From Marinagarivorans sp. (lineage in GTDB: Bacteria; Pseudomonadota; Gammaproteobacteria; Pseudomonadales; Cellvibrionaceae): a stretch of DNA of 64,000 bases. The number at the start of each line of letters is the position of its first letter. Position 1 is the stretch's first letter. Location: positions 1-64,000 of the forward strand of contig JANQJB010000121.1 of the NCBI GenBank assembly GCA_028281865.1. Direction: 5' to 3'. This document shows positions 18,082 to 27,148 of the stretch, piece after piece. The translations under genes and the position numbers were made by a program. The notes under the pieces are model-generated. The model saw only the letters and a program-made list of their open reading frames with translations, had not been told where the DNA came from and ran no database searches.

Positions 18082-19623
18082 TTACTTAAATTCGATTGGA
18101 GGCAAGTCGTTTTCGGGGCCGGGTGTCGTTACAAGACCTTGTTCTTCATTCTGGCTTTTTTCATTACCGGATTTATCTACACTCTCAGCCTTTTCAGACA
18201 AATCTTTTGCAGCAAAAGTTGACTTACCTTTAACATCAACACGCTGAAAAGCCGGGCGATGCTTTTTAAGTTTTATCGAAAATTCGCGGCATTTTTTTGC
18301 CCTCTCCTGCATATTCGGCATATCATCAAGTGCTTCAGCCATTAGATGGTAAGCTTCGTATAACTTCACATAATTGGGAAAGGCGCTCATCATTCCATTG
18401 AGCAAGGCCACAGCTTCCTTAGGATCACCTTTCTGCTTACATGCAACCGCCAATTGGTATTTAAGCTCAGCTTCACCAATTTGAAAATTTAAGCAGCAAT
18501 TTTTGATTTTCTTGTAATCTCGCACGAGTATGTCGTTTCGACCTGCTTTTATAAGCGCCTTTAAATACGTACCGCCGTAGTCCTTTAATAAATCATATAA
18601 ATCGGCTCGATACAAAAACTCGAAATAATTTAAATGAAAACTGATATCGCTTGGAAAACGACTAATAGCATCCTGAAAAAGCTCGATCACTTCGTCATAA
18701 TTGCCTTCTTTTAATTCAATATCAATATTCGCATGATAAAGCTCTTGTACTGTTTTTCCTTGTTTATGATCTTGAACTCCGCGAAACTCTCGTGCCGCGT
18801 AGCCCAACTTCCCTTGATATTGGAATAGCATATAGCCCATGATGTGAAACACCACTACCGCGTAGTAATATGAAACGACCGATTGCAGTGCAACAGCGAT
18901 AAACGATAAGCTTCCAATCAGTTCATGTATAACAGCCACCGACCCCATCATAATCATAATAAAAGCTATCATGAGCCCATACGGTAGGCCTATAGCACTA
19001 ATTAGTCGAATTATCTCTAGCGGGTTTAGCGATTCTATGGGGCTCTCTGTAAATGCAAAGTTGATGAGTATTGCAGGTACAGAAATGATAATTAAAAAGG
19101 TTAAAAATGCAGCAAAACCAGGGCCTAAAAAATACCAAGATGAGGAAACCATTGAGATCCCAACAATAATCATTGCGATCAGTTTTAAAATAATAATGAG
19201 ATTGCCTTCAAATGCGCCTTGCAAATCCGGCGCTTCCATATCACCGTTAGAGGTGCGTTCCAAGCAGGAAAAGCAATACTTGACCAACGCTCCAATAAGT
19301 GCAAGGTAAAGCACTGCAGAATAAAAAATTAATACCGGTATGACACTTATAATGGTCGTAAGCAAAGATACACAACCAATCAGTATCATCGTATCTTTAT
19401 TAAGTGGATAGTGAAAACTCTCTTTTAAGCGCCGCCAAAAAGGTGTTGCGCTATAACTTGAACCCAGACTTACAACTTCTTTGTCGCAAACAAAACAGCG
19501 TATTCCCTTTCTCGTCGCACTGTCATTTACACAGCTGTCACACATATGCGTATTGCAGTCCTGGCAAAAATAAGTAGCCGGCTCAAGAGGATGATATTTA
19601 CAGTATTGCACGTGTCGTGTCAC
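18082..19623 (-). CDS. B-box-type zinc finger, multi-pass membrane and TPR protein
   Basis: 513 residues in three parts. The N-terminus (about 7-48) has paired Cys/His ligands in B-box/zinc-ribbon style (C8, H11, C20, C23, CDSC, then CFVC). Residues about 95-290 contain five or six hydrophobic segments. The C-terminal 220 residues are helical, with TPR-like repeats (KEGNYDEVIELFQDAISRFPS, GDPKEAVALLNGMMSAFPNY), ending in a charged tail. It lies between the rhomboid gene and the TssBC-like gene on the same strand. Cytoplasmic zinc finger and TPR parts suggest a membrane scaffold for protein partners. Function unknown. Confidence 0.8.
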   Translation of the reverse strand: MTRHVQYCKYHPLEPATYFCQDCNTHMCDSCVNDSATRKGIRCFVCDKEVVSLGSSYSATPFWRRLKESFHYPLNKDTMILIGCVSLLTTIISVIPVLIFYSAVLYLALIGALVKYCFSCLERTSNGDMEAPDLQGAFEGNLIIILKLIAMIIVGISMVSSSWYFLGPGFAAFLTFLIIISVPAILINFAFTESPIESLNPLEIIRLISAIGLPYGLMIAFIMIMMGSVAVIHELIGSLSFIAVALQSVVSYYYAVVVFHIMGYMLFQYQGKLGYAAREFRGVQDHKQGKTVQELYHANIDIELKEGNYDEVIELFQDAISRFPSDISFHLNYFEFLYRADLYDLLKDYGGTYLKALIKAGRNDILVRDYKKIKNCCLNFQIGEAELKYQLAVACKQKGDPKEAVALLNGMMSAFPNYVKLYEAYHLMAEALDDMPNMQERAKKCREFSIKLKKHRPAFQRVDVKGKSTFAAKDLSEKAESVDKSGNEKSQNEEQGLVTTPGPENDLPPIEFK

Positions 19624-19654
19624 CGTCTGGTAAAGTAATTCGAGGGAATTCTAC

Positions 19655-19706
19655 TAGAGCACCTCTGAATAATGCCGATGCTTCGGCATTATTCAGAGGT
19701 GCTCTA
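19655..19706. repeat. perfect 24-bp inverted repeat overlapping a stop codon
   Basis: Positions 19655-19678 are the exact reverse complement of 19683-19706, with a TGCT loop. The right arm includes the stop codon of the rhomboid gene. There is no T-run on either side, so it is not a classical terminator. It may be an mRNA-stabilising or attenuating hairpin between the rhomboid gene and the gene downstream, or a palindromic repetitive element. Confidence 0.9.
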
Positions 19707-21128
19707 ACGAAAACCCAATAAATTCTCAGCAATTTCGCTGTATTTTTCTTTTTCCTTAAATCGATTTAATCCTTCGCAAGCCTTGGATATTTTTTTAGCA
19801 AATACGCCGAGCAATCGATGTTTAAAGTCTTGTTGCAGCAATTGCTCAAACAAATCGATTGCAGTATTGGGGTCGGGCAAGGTTACCAAGCGCAAACCTA
19901 GATGTAACTTTTGTTCATTGTTAAGGCTTTCAATTTCCTTGCCATACTCTAACCAAAATTTTTCAACTTTTTCGAGTTCGTTTTGCTCTGAACTATCCAG
20001 CAACAAAAGATCTTTTACCGAGTCCAGATGCCGATCGTCATGCGTTAATTTCAATAAGTTACAGCGTAATCGAGCTAATTCAAAAGTTAGGCCATCGCTT
20101 TCAATTAATGTGTCAAGATTGATTAATGCCGTATCAAACTGAAATTTCTCCAGTGCACCATAGATTTTTGCGAGTTTTTCTTGGTGGGGGTCGCTATCCT
20201 GATTTTTTTCAATATAATCTCGATTAAGCATCTGTGGGTCTAATAACTGGCTTCCATACATTAGCAAAGCGCCACTCACAAAACCGCCGACGTGTGCCAT
20301 AAAGGCTACATTTGAATCGCCGCCAAAAAAGTATTCAACTAGCTCTTTTCCAATAAATATCGGTAAGATAAACAACGCCGGTGCACGAAAATAACCGACA
20401 AAGAAAAATATCCAATAAAAAAATTCTATTTTTCGTAATTTAAATACAGCAAGATACATTGCCATAACACCGGATACAGCGCCGGATGCTCCAACCAGCG
20501 GACTAACGCCATCATCAACTATGATATGCGCAAGACCAGCGACAATACCTGAAATAAGATAGGCAGCCAAAAAGCGTAATTGCCCCAAAGCGGCTTCCAC
20601 AGCAAAACCGCATATAACCAGGAAAAATAAATTTCCAAGTAAATGCATAATATCGCCGTGTAGAAATTGATAAGTTAATAAGTTGAAGACATTAAAATCA
20701 TATGAACTCAAGCCACCCTTTTTGAAGCTCAATGATAAAACCTGATCATTTATTTCCTGCCTTGGATAACGCCAGCTATTGTAATAAGACTCATAAAACA
20801 CGCTCAGCCCCATGAGACTTAAATGATCGTAAAAATCAGTGCGCACCAATAAAGTCAAGATTACCTCTTGGTGGTGGCCCGCAGCGTGATATTCGTTGAG
20901 CTCCTCAAGCAACGACGTTTCATTTCGCTCGGTCAAGTAATCTTGAAAGAGCGGCCACTCTTGTTCGAAAAAGCCTTGCGTTTCGTATCTCTCTAACGCG
21001 CTGTCGATTTTTTTTACATCGCCGGTTTGATACAGAAAAAATACAAGAATATTGAGCAATGCTATTGCAAAAAGCACTACCGGAGCGTGGTTCCAGTCGA
21101 ATTTTTTTTCAGTAGGAACAATTACCAT
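19704..21128 (-). CDS. rhomboid-family intramembrane serine protease with C-terminal TPR-like region
   Basis: 474 residues. After one N-terminal membrane segment and a soluble insert (about 40-140), a rhomboid core has the catalytic Ser in GASGAVSG (Ser215) and the catalytic His in AHVGGFVSGALL (His279), with QFLHGDIMHLLGNLFFL as the N-terminal loop motif. The last 170 residues are helical and TPR-like. The dyad is complete, so proteolysis of a membrane substrate is expected. It is the first gene of a same-strand group with the zinc-finger membrane protein and the TssBC-like protein; the neighbouring membrane protein is the obvious candidate substrate or partner, by inference only. Confidence 0.9.
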   Translation of the reverse strand: MVIVPTEKKFDWNHAPVVLFAIALLNILVFFLYQTGDVKKIDSALERYETQGFFEQEWPLFQDYLTERNETSLLEELNEYHAAGHHQEVILTLLVRTDFYDHLSLMGLSVFYESYYNSWRYPRQEINDQVLSLSFKKGGLSSYDFNVFNLLTYQFLHGDIMHLLGNLFFLVICGFAVEAALGQLRFLAAYLISGIVAGLAHIIVDDGVSPLVGASGAVSGVMAMYLAVFKLRKIEFFYWIFFFVGYFRAPALFILPIFIGKELVEYFFGGDSNVAFMAHVGGFVSGALLMYGSQLLDPQMLNRDYIEKNQDSDPHQEKLAKIYGALEKFQFDTALINLDTLIESDGLTFELARLRCNLLKLTHDDRHLDSVKDLLLLDSSEQNELEKVEKFWLEYGKEIESLNNEQKLHLGLRLVTLPDPNTAIDLFEQLLQQDFKHRLLGVFAKKISKACEGLNRFKEKEKYSEIAENLLGFR

Positions 21129-21399
21129 CGTTTTTTAAGAAGAACTCACTGGAATTAATAGTTGGGCTGATTATTATTCAACGAGAGTATAACGTAAAGT
21201 ATTCCGTTAGGCTCGACTATCCGTCGTAAGATAGAAGTCGATATCACTTTGATAAAAGAGATCTTGATTTGAATTAATTATTCGCTAGCACACAAAAATG
21301 CTAGGGATTTACGTAGTACGCGACAACTGATAAACACTAAAACCGCCAATAATCGGGCTTTATTAACTCCGCAATAAAATGGATGGATTGTAGTGATCT

Positions 21400-23451
21400 T
21401 TATCTCACTTTGAATGCCGATACGTGCTGGGTGAGAATTTTGCCGTTTTCTTTTAGAACGATGCTCGAATTGGTGGTCAACCGAGCGTGCTCGGCCATCT
21501 CCTCTGAGTCTTTGCGAATCGAGTGAACACGTTCATTAATCTCGTCCGCAACACGGTTCTGCTGCTCAGCAGCCGTTGCTATTTGAGCTGACATTTCGGA
21601 TATATAGTCAATTTCTCCACGTAAAGCGCGAAACGCCTCAACGCTCTCCACAACCACACCGACAGCAGACTCTCCCTGTTGCTGCAGTTTTTTAATGTCT
21701 TCGCTTGCGCTCGTCGAGCCATCTTGCAAAGATTGAATTTGACTACGTATTTGTTCGGTTGATTCTTGCGTTCGACTCGCCAAACTGCGCACTTCATCAG
21801 CAACCACGGCAAAACCTCGCCCTTGTTCACCGGCTCGAGCAGCCTCGATCGCAGCGTTGAGCGCTAACAAATTGGTTTGCTCGGCAATCCCCTGAATCAC
21901 ATTGAGAATTCCACCAATAGTATTACTTTCTTCGTTGAGCTGTTCGACTTTACTAACGGTGTTGCCAAGATTATTGATCAGCTTTTCCATGATTTCGCGA
22001 CTCGCATCGGCATTTTCCGCGCTTGAAACGGCCGTTTCATGTGCGCGCTGAACGCTATCTGCTGTGTTTACGGCAATATTAGCAACTTCTTGAATAGAGC
22101 TGCTCATTTCAGCTATTGCAACAGATACACTGTCGGTCGCTTGGTGCTGATGCTCCGAACGTTCCAGTGTTTCATACATCGCAGCGGAAACATCTTGTGT
22201 AGTCACTGAAATAACAGAGGACTGAACACTTACCCCTACTATCGCTCTTTCAAGTTTTTCAAACAAATCATTAAACGCCTTGCCCACATCGGACAATTCA
22301 TCATTACCTTTCACCGGTAAACGAAAAGCCATGTTTTTAGTCTCGGCTATTTTTTGAAATGCTTTGACAAACAATTTAAGCGTAATATTGATACTATTTG
22401 AGATAACAAACGAAACAAATATCAGTACCGAAAACAAAACTACGGCAACCGTCAACGTCTCAGCTATCTTTTTATCTGTTTGAGCTACCAGATTTTCAAT
22501 TTCTAGATCAATCGTTTGTCGTATAAAAGTTTGTACATCACCAATAAGTTTTAGACGCTCAGTTGAAACATCAAACCACTCCCGCATAGTCAAATCTAAC
22601 TTGGTGTCTAATCCATAACGCACGACTTCTCGAATTTCCGATACTCTTTTGTGAGACGGGCTATCCAGTACGATATGCTTGAGCTTTTGATTCAGGCTAC
22701 TATCCGATAATTGCTGGAAGTAACGCATCTGATCGCGCTCAAAAAACCTGACATAGCGCAGCTTACCGAAACGCGAATGATGTAAACTTCCCTCGTTAAT
22801 TACACGCAACAGAACACCACGCTCAACACCGGCGGAATTCTTAATTGATAACAAGTTATGAAAAGCTGCACTGTAAAGTAACAAAGAAGGGCTAGCACTG
22901 GCTTGTTGGACAACACGATAAATCGATACAGATAACGAATCGAGCATCGCATCATAATCTGTCATAACATGCTTGCGATCAGCGTATTTATTTATTCGTT
23001 TATCAACGTTGCCGCGCAACGTCTTTAGCAGGCTAGTTCGTTCAATAACATCAAGTATATCGTCGCGAAGATGTGGTTGCTGGGCAAAAGTAAGCTCATT
23101 CAACTGGTAGTGTTGTTGGTATTCGTTGAGGAGTTTGTCGACCTGCGGACGAACAACTTTTGCTTTATCGGCGAGAAACTTGTCCTGCCCTTGCTCTTGA
23201 TCCGGGCTCAGTTCCGCTGTGTAACCAAAAGCTAAATCACGTTCTTCTTGCAATGCGGCTAATAAATTGTGGGCTCGTTCAGTGTAGTCAAACAAGATAA
23301 CTAAACTGTTCAATTTCTCGCGATCTTGCGACAAGACTTGATATCGGTCTATTGATAGCCAAACAACAACCGAAAAAGGTATGACCAGCAACAGCAAAAT
23401 TCTAAATCTTATCCGCGTATATTTCCGAATATAATAAATTAGCGATGACAT
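21400..23451 (-). CDS. methyl-accepting chemotaxis protein with NIT sensor domain
   Basis: 683 residues. One N-terminal membrane segment (about 15-32), a long periplasmic domain resembling the nitrate/nitrite-sensing (NIT) family ([15 protein letters not shown] at about 56-70), a second membrane segment (about 345-370), HAMP, and a cytoplasmic signalling domain whose hairpin tip ([20 protein letters not shown]) lies near residues 530-550. The NIT domain suggests nitrate, nitrite or a related ligand; this is family-based. It stands alone, between the rhomboid and Opp operons. Confidence 0.92.
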   Translation of the reverse strand: MSSLIYYIRKYTRIRFRILLLLVIPFSVVVWLSIDRYQVLSQDREKLNSLVILFDYTERAHNLLAALQEERDLAFGYTAELSPDQEQGQDKFLADKAKVVRPQVDKLLNEYQQHYQLNELTFAQQPHLRDDILDVIERTSLLKTLRGNVDKRINKYADRKHVMTDYDAMLDSLSVSIYRVVQQASASPSLLLYSAAFHNLLSIKNSAGVERGVLLRVINEGSLHHSRFGKLRYVRFFERDQMRYFQQLSDSSLNQKLKHIVLDSPSHKRVSEIREVVRYGLDTKLDLTMREWFDVSTERLKLIGDVQTFIRQTIDLEIENLVAQTDKKIAETLTVAVVLFSVLIFVSFVISNSINITLKLFVKAFQKIAETKNMAFRLPVKGNDELSDVGKAFNDLFEKLERAIVGVSVQSSVISVTTQDVSAAMYETLERSEHQHQATDSVSVAIAEMSSSIQEVANIAVNTADSVQRAHETAVSSAENADASREIMEKLINNLGNTVSKVEQLNEESNTIGGILNVIQGIAEQTNLLALNAAIEAARAGEQGRGFAVVADEVRSLASRTQESTEQIRSQIQSLQDGSTSASEDIKKLQQQGESAVGVVVESVEAFRALRGEIDYISEMSAQIATAAEQQNRVADEINERVHSIRKDSEEMAEHARLTTNSSIVLKENGKILTQHVSAFKVR

Positions 23452-23674
23452 AAAACTTTTCTATATTTAAGTCATATTTTCGTCATTATTTCAACGATAT
23501 TCTCGTCAGAGCAGACTCCGTCTGGCTTGAATGGCGTGCTCAGGAAATTCCTTGCTTAAAGCTTAGTTCAATTAGGACTGTTATACGTGATAATTGAGAA
23601 ACTCTAGCGCCAAATTGCGCGAGACTCTACCTGTAGTCGCCTCAATACTCCAAGATTAGCGGCAAAAAACTAAG

Positions 23675-23713
23675 GTTAAGAATTTCAGTTAAGAACTACG
23701 GTTAAGAATTACT
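23675..23713. repeat. three copies of a 13-bp direct repeat at the end of the Opp operon
   Basis: GTTAAGAA recurs exactly at 23675, 23688 and 23701, giving a 13-bp period with slightly variable ends. The last copy includes the TAA stop of the ATPase gene (minus strand). Probably a small slippage product without a function, though it could influence operon 3' end structure. Confidence 0.7.
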
Positions 23714-25321
23714 AGTCGGCAAAGAAGGAATCGCGTTTAACAAATGCTGCGTGTAGGCGTGCTGTGGATGCTCGAATAAAGTTTCGGTATCGTTCTGCTC
23801 GACAATTTTTCCTTGCTGCATGACGACCACGCGGTCGCAAAGATAGCGCACCACCGAAAGGTCGTGTGAAATAAATAGCATTGTAAGTTGGTATTTCTTG
23901 GTAAGCTCCAGCAACAATTGCAAAATCTTAGCTTGCACTGTCACGTCGAGCGCAGAAACAGGCTCATCCGCAATAATCAATTTTGGCCTTACTGCCAATG
24001 CGCGACCAATTGCAATACGTTGGCGCTGGCCGCCCGAAAATTCGTGGGGGTATTTCCGGATAAAACGTCTATCCAAGCCCACATCATCCATTAACAGATT
24101 TACCTTCTCAAGCACATTATTTTTATTCGCAATACCATGCAGTAACATGGGTTCAGCGAGCGTTGCAAAAACCGTCTGGCGAGGGTTAAGCGACGAATAA
24201 GGGTCCTGAAAGATCATTTGCATATGCTTGCGCACATGGCGAAGTTCGCCGCCCGACGATTTCACGATATTGCTTCCCGCAAAAAAAATTTCTCCCTTAG
24301 TTGCTGCAAACAGTCGCAATATCGTTCGACCGAGCGTCGATTTTCCAGATCCGGATTCACCCACCAAACCCAATATCTCGCCTTCATTCAAATCAATCGT
24401 AATGTCATGAATACCCGCAACAACTTCATCCGCTCCTCTGCCAAATAGCGACTTTTTGAGGTAAAAAAGCTTACTCACATTTTTGATGCTCACGAGAGGC
24501 TTCTCTGATTGTGAGTAGGAATATTGCGCAGGTTTAGCAGTACTCGGGATTGCAGCAAGCAAGTCTTGCGTGTAGGTATGCTGTGGGTTGTGCAACACCG
24601 TATCAGCACTACCTTGCTCAACTATCTTGCCATCTTTCATCACCAATAAATGATCAGCAAAATGCGAAATTAGGCTTAAATCATGCGTAATAAAAATAAT
24701 TGAAAGCTTGCGCGAATCTTGCAAATTGCGCAAAAGGCGTAAAATCTGAGCCTGTACTGTCACATCGAGCGCGGTAGTAGGCTCGTCGGCAATAATGACA
24801 TCTGGGTCTGTAATTAGCGCCATTGCAATCATAACCCGTTGACGCATTCCCCCAGAAAACTCATGCGGATAAGATTTAATCCGCTTTGCGGCATCCGTAA
24901 TGCCAACTTCTACCAGTACATCAACCGCTTTTTTTACCGCGTCGGTTTTATGCATTTTTTTATGCAAGAGTAGCGGCTCAATGAGTTGATCTTGAACTGT
25001 CATATACGGGTTTAATGACGTCATCGGGTCTTGAAAGATAACGTTAATCTTATGCCCGCGAATCAACTGCAATTCTTTTTCGTTTAAGGTCAATAAATCC
25101 TGGCCTTCAAAATGCGCCTCACCTGCATCGATTTTTCCAGGCGGTTTGGGTATAAGCCCAAGCAAGCTGTAGCAAGAAACCGATTTACCCGAGCCCGACT
25201 CCCCAACAATCCCCAACACTTTGCCCTGTTCAAGCGAAAAGCTCACATCGTCCACCGCAACCACACGGCCTTCACGCGTATAAAAGCTCGTCGTAAGGTT
25301 TTTAACATCAAGTAGGGCCAT
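23702..25321 (-). CDS. oligopeptide ABC transporter ATPase, fused OppD-OppF type
   Basis: 539 residues with two complete ABC ATPase domains in one chain. The first has Walker A GESGSGKS and signature SGGMRQRVMIA; the second has Walker A GESGSGKST and signature SGGQRQRIAIG, followed by LIIADEPVSALDVT. Such fusions replace separate OppD and OppF subunits, as in YejF-type and GsiA-type transporters. It powers peptide import through OppB and OppC, starting 2 bases after oppC, and ends the five-gene peptidase/Opp operon. Confidence 0.95.
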   Translation of the reverse strand: MALLDVKNLTTSFYTREGRVVAVDDVSFSLEQGKVLGIVGESGSGKSVSCYSLLGLIPKPPGKIDAGEAHFEGQDLLTLNEKELQLIRGHKINVIFQDPMTSLNPYMTVQDQLIEPLLLHKKMHKTDAVKKAVDVLVEVGITDAAKRIKSYPHEFSGGMRQRVMIAMALITDPDVIIADEPTTALDVTVQAQILRLLRNLQDSRKLSIIFITHDLSLISHFADHLLVMKDGKIVEQGSADTVLHNPQHTYTQDLLAAIPSTAKPAQYSYSQSEKPLVSIKNVSKLFYLKKSLFGRGADEVVAGIHDITIDLNEGEILGLVGESGSGKSTLGRTILRLFAATKGEIFFAGSNIVKSSGGELRHVRKHMQMIFQDPYSSLNPRQTVFATLAEPMLLHGIANKNNVLEKVNLLMDDVGLDRRFIRKYPHEFSGGQRQRIAIGRALAVRPKLIIADEPVSALDVTVQAKILQLLLELTKKYQLTMLFISHDLSVVRYLCDRVVVMQQGKIVEQNDTETLFEHPQHAYTQHLLNAIPSLPTSNS

Positions 25322-25323
25322 GG

Positions 25324-26193
25324 TTAATCTCCCGACCCTCGAGGATCAAGCGCATCACGTAAACCATCACCCAAAAAATTTAATGAAAATAACGTAATCG
25401 ACAAAGTCAATCCCGGAAAAATCAACAACCAAGGGTACTCTTCCATCGACTCAACCCCGCCCGAAATCAGGGAACCCCACGAGCTTTGCGGTGCTTGCAC
25501 CCCCAAACCCAAGAAACTCAAAAACGATTCCAGCAAAATAACGCTCGGAATCGTTAACGTCGTGTAGACAATGATGGGCCCCAAGGTGTTGGGGATAATA
25601 TGACGAAAGATAATCTGCCAACGACTCAGGCCAATCGCAATAGCAGCATCAACAAATTCCTGGCGACGCAAATTAAGTACTTCCCCGCGCACAATTCTAG
25701 CCATTGTTAGCCACTCAACCGCGCCGATAGCCAAAAACAACAGCAGCAAGCTGCGCCCAAAAACGACGGTTAATAAAATAATAAAAATGGCGAACGGCAG
25801 CGCGTAGAGTGTATCGACAATGCGCATCATGACCACATCAACAGTGCCACCAATAAATCCCGAAGTAACACCCCACAAAACACCAATAGTCAACGCAACT
25901 GAAGTGGCGACCAGCCCAACCGCCAGAGAAATACGACTGCCGTAAAGCACGCGTGTAAATAAATCACGGCCTAGAACATCGGTACCAAACCAGTGCTGCA
26001 AAGACGGTGGAGAAGCGCCTAAATCAAGGTTTTGCAGTTCATAAGGATAAGGCGCAATCCAGGGAGTCAAAATCGCAACCACTGCCATAAAGCTCAATAC
26101 GATAAGCCCAAACAGAGCCAATTTGTTCTTTTTAAGACGCGCAAAAGCATCATTAAATAACGATCGGCCTGACTCTATTGCTTGCGTATTCAT
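25324..26193 (-). CDS. oppC: oligopeptide ABC transporter permease OppC
   Basis: 289 residues, an inner-membrane permease of the binding-protein-dependent (BPD) family. It has the N-terminal OppC_N segment (ARLKKNKLALFGLIVL), the loop HWFGTDVLGRDLFTRVLYG and the EAA-type loop EFVDAAIAIGLSRWQIIFRH that contacts the ATPase. It overlaps oppB by 1 base (TGATG), a sign of translational coupling. Confidence 0.95.
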   Translation of the reverse strand: MNTQAIESGRSLFNDAFARLKKNKLALFGLIVLSFMAVVAILTPWIAPYPYELQNLDLGASPPSLQHWFGTDVLGRDLFTRVLYGSRISLAVGLVATSVALTIGVLWGVTSGFIGGTVDVVMMRIVDTLYALPFAIFIILLTVVFGRSLLLLFLAIGAVEWLTMARIVRGEVLNLRRQEFVDAAIAIGLSRWQIIFRHIIPNTLGPIIVYTTLTIPSVILLESFLSFLGLGVQAPQSSWGSLISGGVESMEEYPWLLIFPGLTLSITLFSLNFLGDGLRDALDPRGSGD

Positions 26194-27125
26194 CAGTTAG
26201 CCGTATTACCTTTGCGTAATTTAGGGTTTAAAAATATTAACAAGATATCGGCAGCCAAATTACACATGATAATGACAAACGCAAAAAATATTGTCGTACC
26301 AAGAATCATTGTATAGTCGCGGTTGAAAGCTGCCTGCACAAAAAAGCGCCCTAGGCCCGGAATTTGAAAAACCGTTTCGACCACGAATGACCCAGCCAAC
26401 AGCCCGGCAAAGGCCGGCCCTAAAAACGAGACGACAGGCGAAACACCTCCACGTAACGCGTGTACAAGAATAACGCGCATGGCCGACAGCCCTTTTGCAC
26501 GTGCGGTGCGAATATAATCCTGGGATAACACTTCCAACATTCCGCTGCGAGTAATCCGCGCAATATAGGCTCCATACGCCGATGCCAAAGTCAAAGCGGG
26601 TAACATTTTGTCACCCGGTAAATAGCCCCAACCCGACACCGGAAACATATTGAAATAAATGCCTAACGATAAAATTAATAACGGGCCGAGTAACATTGAG
26701 GGTAAACATATGCCTATCATCGCAACAGACATTGGCAAGTAGTCTAGCCAAGTATTTGATTTAACTGCCGCAATTATTCCCAACGGCATACCGATAAAAA
26801 TAGCCAGCGTTATCGCATAAAGTGCAAGCTCAACCGTGACGGGAAAACTTTCAGCAATTATTTCATTGACAGTGCGACTCGGAAATTTATATGAAGGGCC
26901 CAATTCGCCCCGCACCAAGTTGGCTAAATATTCAAAATACTGTTGGTGCATTGGCGCATTGAGATTGTACGCTTCACGCAGAGCTTCCATCACCTCCGGT
27001 GCAACAGCCTTGTCCGTATCAAATGGACCGCCAGGTGCAAGGCGAACGAGAAAAAACGTTACGGTAACGACGATAAATAATACAGGAATCGCCTGGAGGA
27101 TACGCTTAATAATAAGGGCTAACAT
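26193..27125 (-). CDS. oppB: oligopeptide ABC transporter permease OppB
   Basis: 310 residues, the first permease of the peptide importer. The sequence has the OppB pattern of an N-terminal membrane helix (LALIIKRILQAIPVLFIVVT), a periplasmic loop, the EAA loop SQDYIRTARAKGLSAMRVIL and several C-terminal helices. It starts 23 bases after oppA and overlaps oppC by 1 base. Confidence 0.95.
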   Translation of the reverse strand: MLALIIKRILQAIPVLFIVVTVTFFLVRLAPGGPFDTDKAVAPEVMEALREAYNLNAPMHQQYFEYLANLVRGELGPSYKFPSRTVNEIIAESFPVTVELALYAITLAIFIGMPLGIIAAVKSNTWLDYLPMSVAMIGICLPSMLLGPLLILSLGIYFNMFPVSGWGYLPGDKMLPALTLASAYGAYIARITRSGMLEVLSQDYIRTARAKGLSAMRVILVHALRGGVSPVVSFLGPAFAGLLAGSFVVETVFQIPGLGRFFVQAAFNRDYTMILGTTIFFAFVIIMCNLAADILLIFLNPKLRKGNTAN

Positions 27126-27148
27126 GGGAAAGCAATCAGCCTAAAGCA

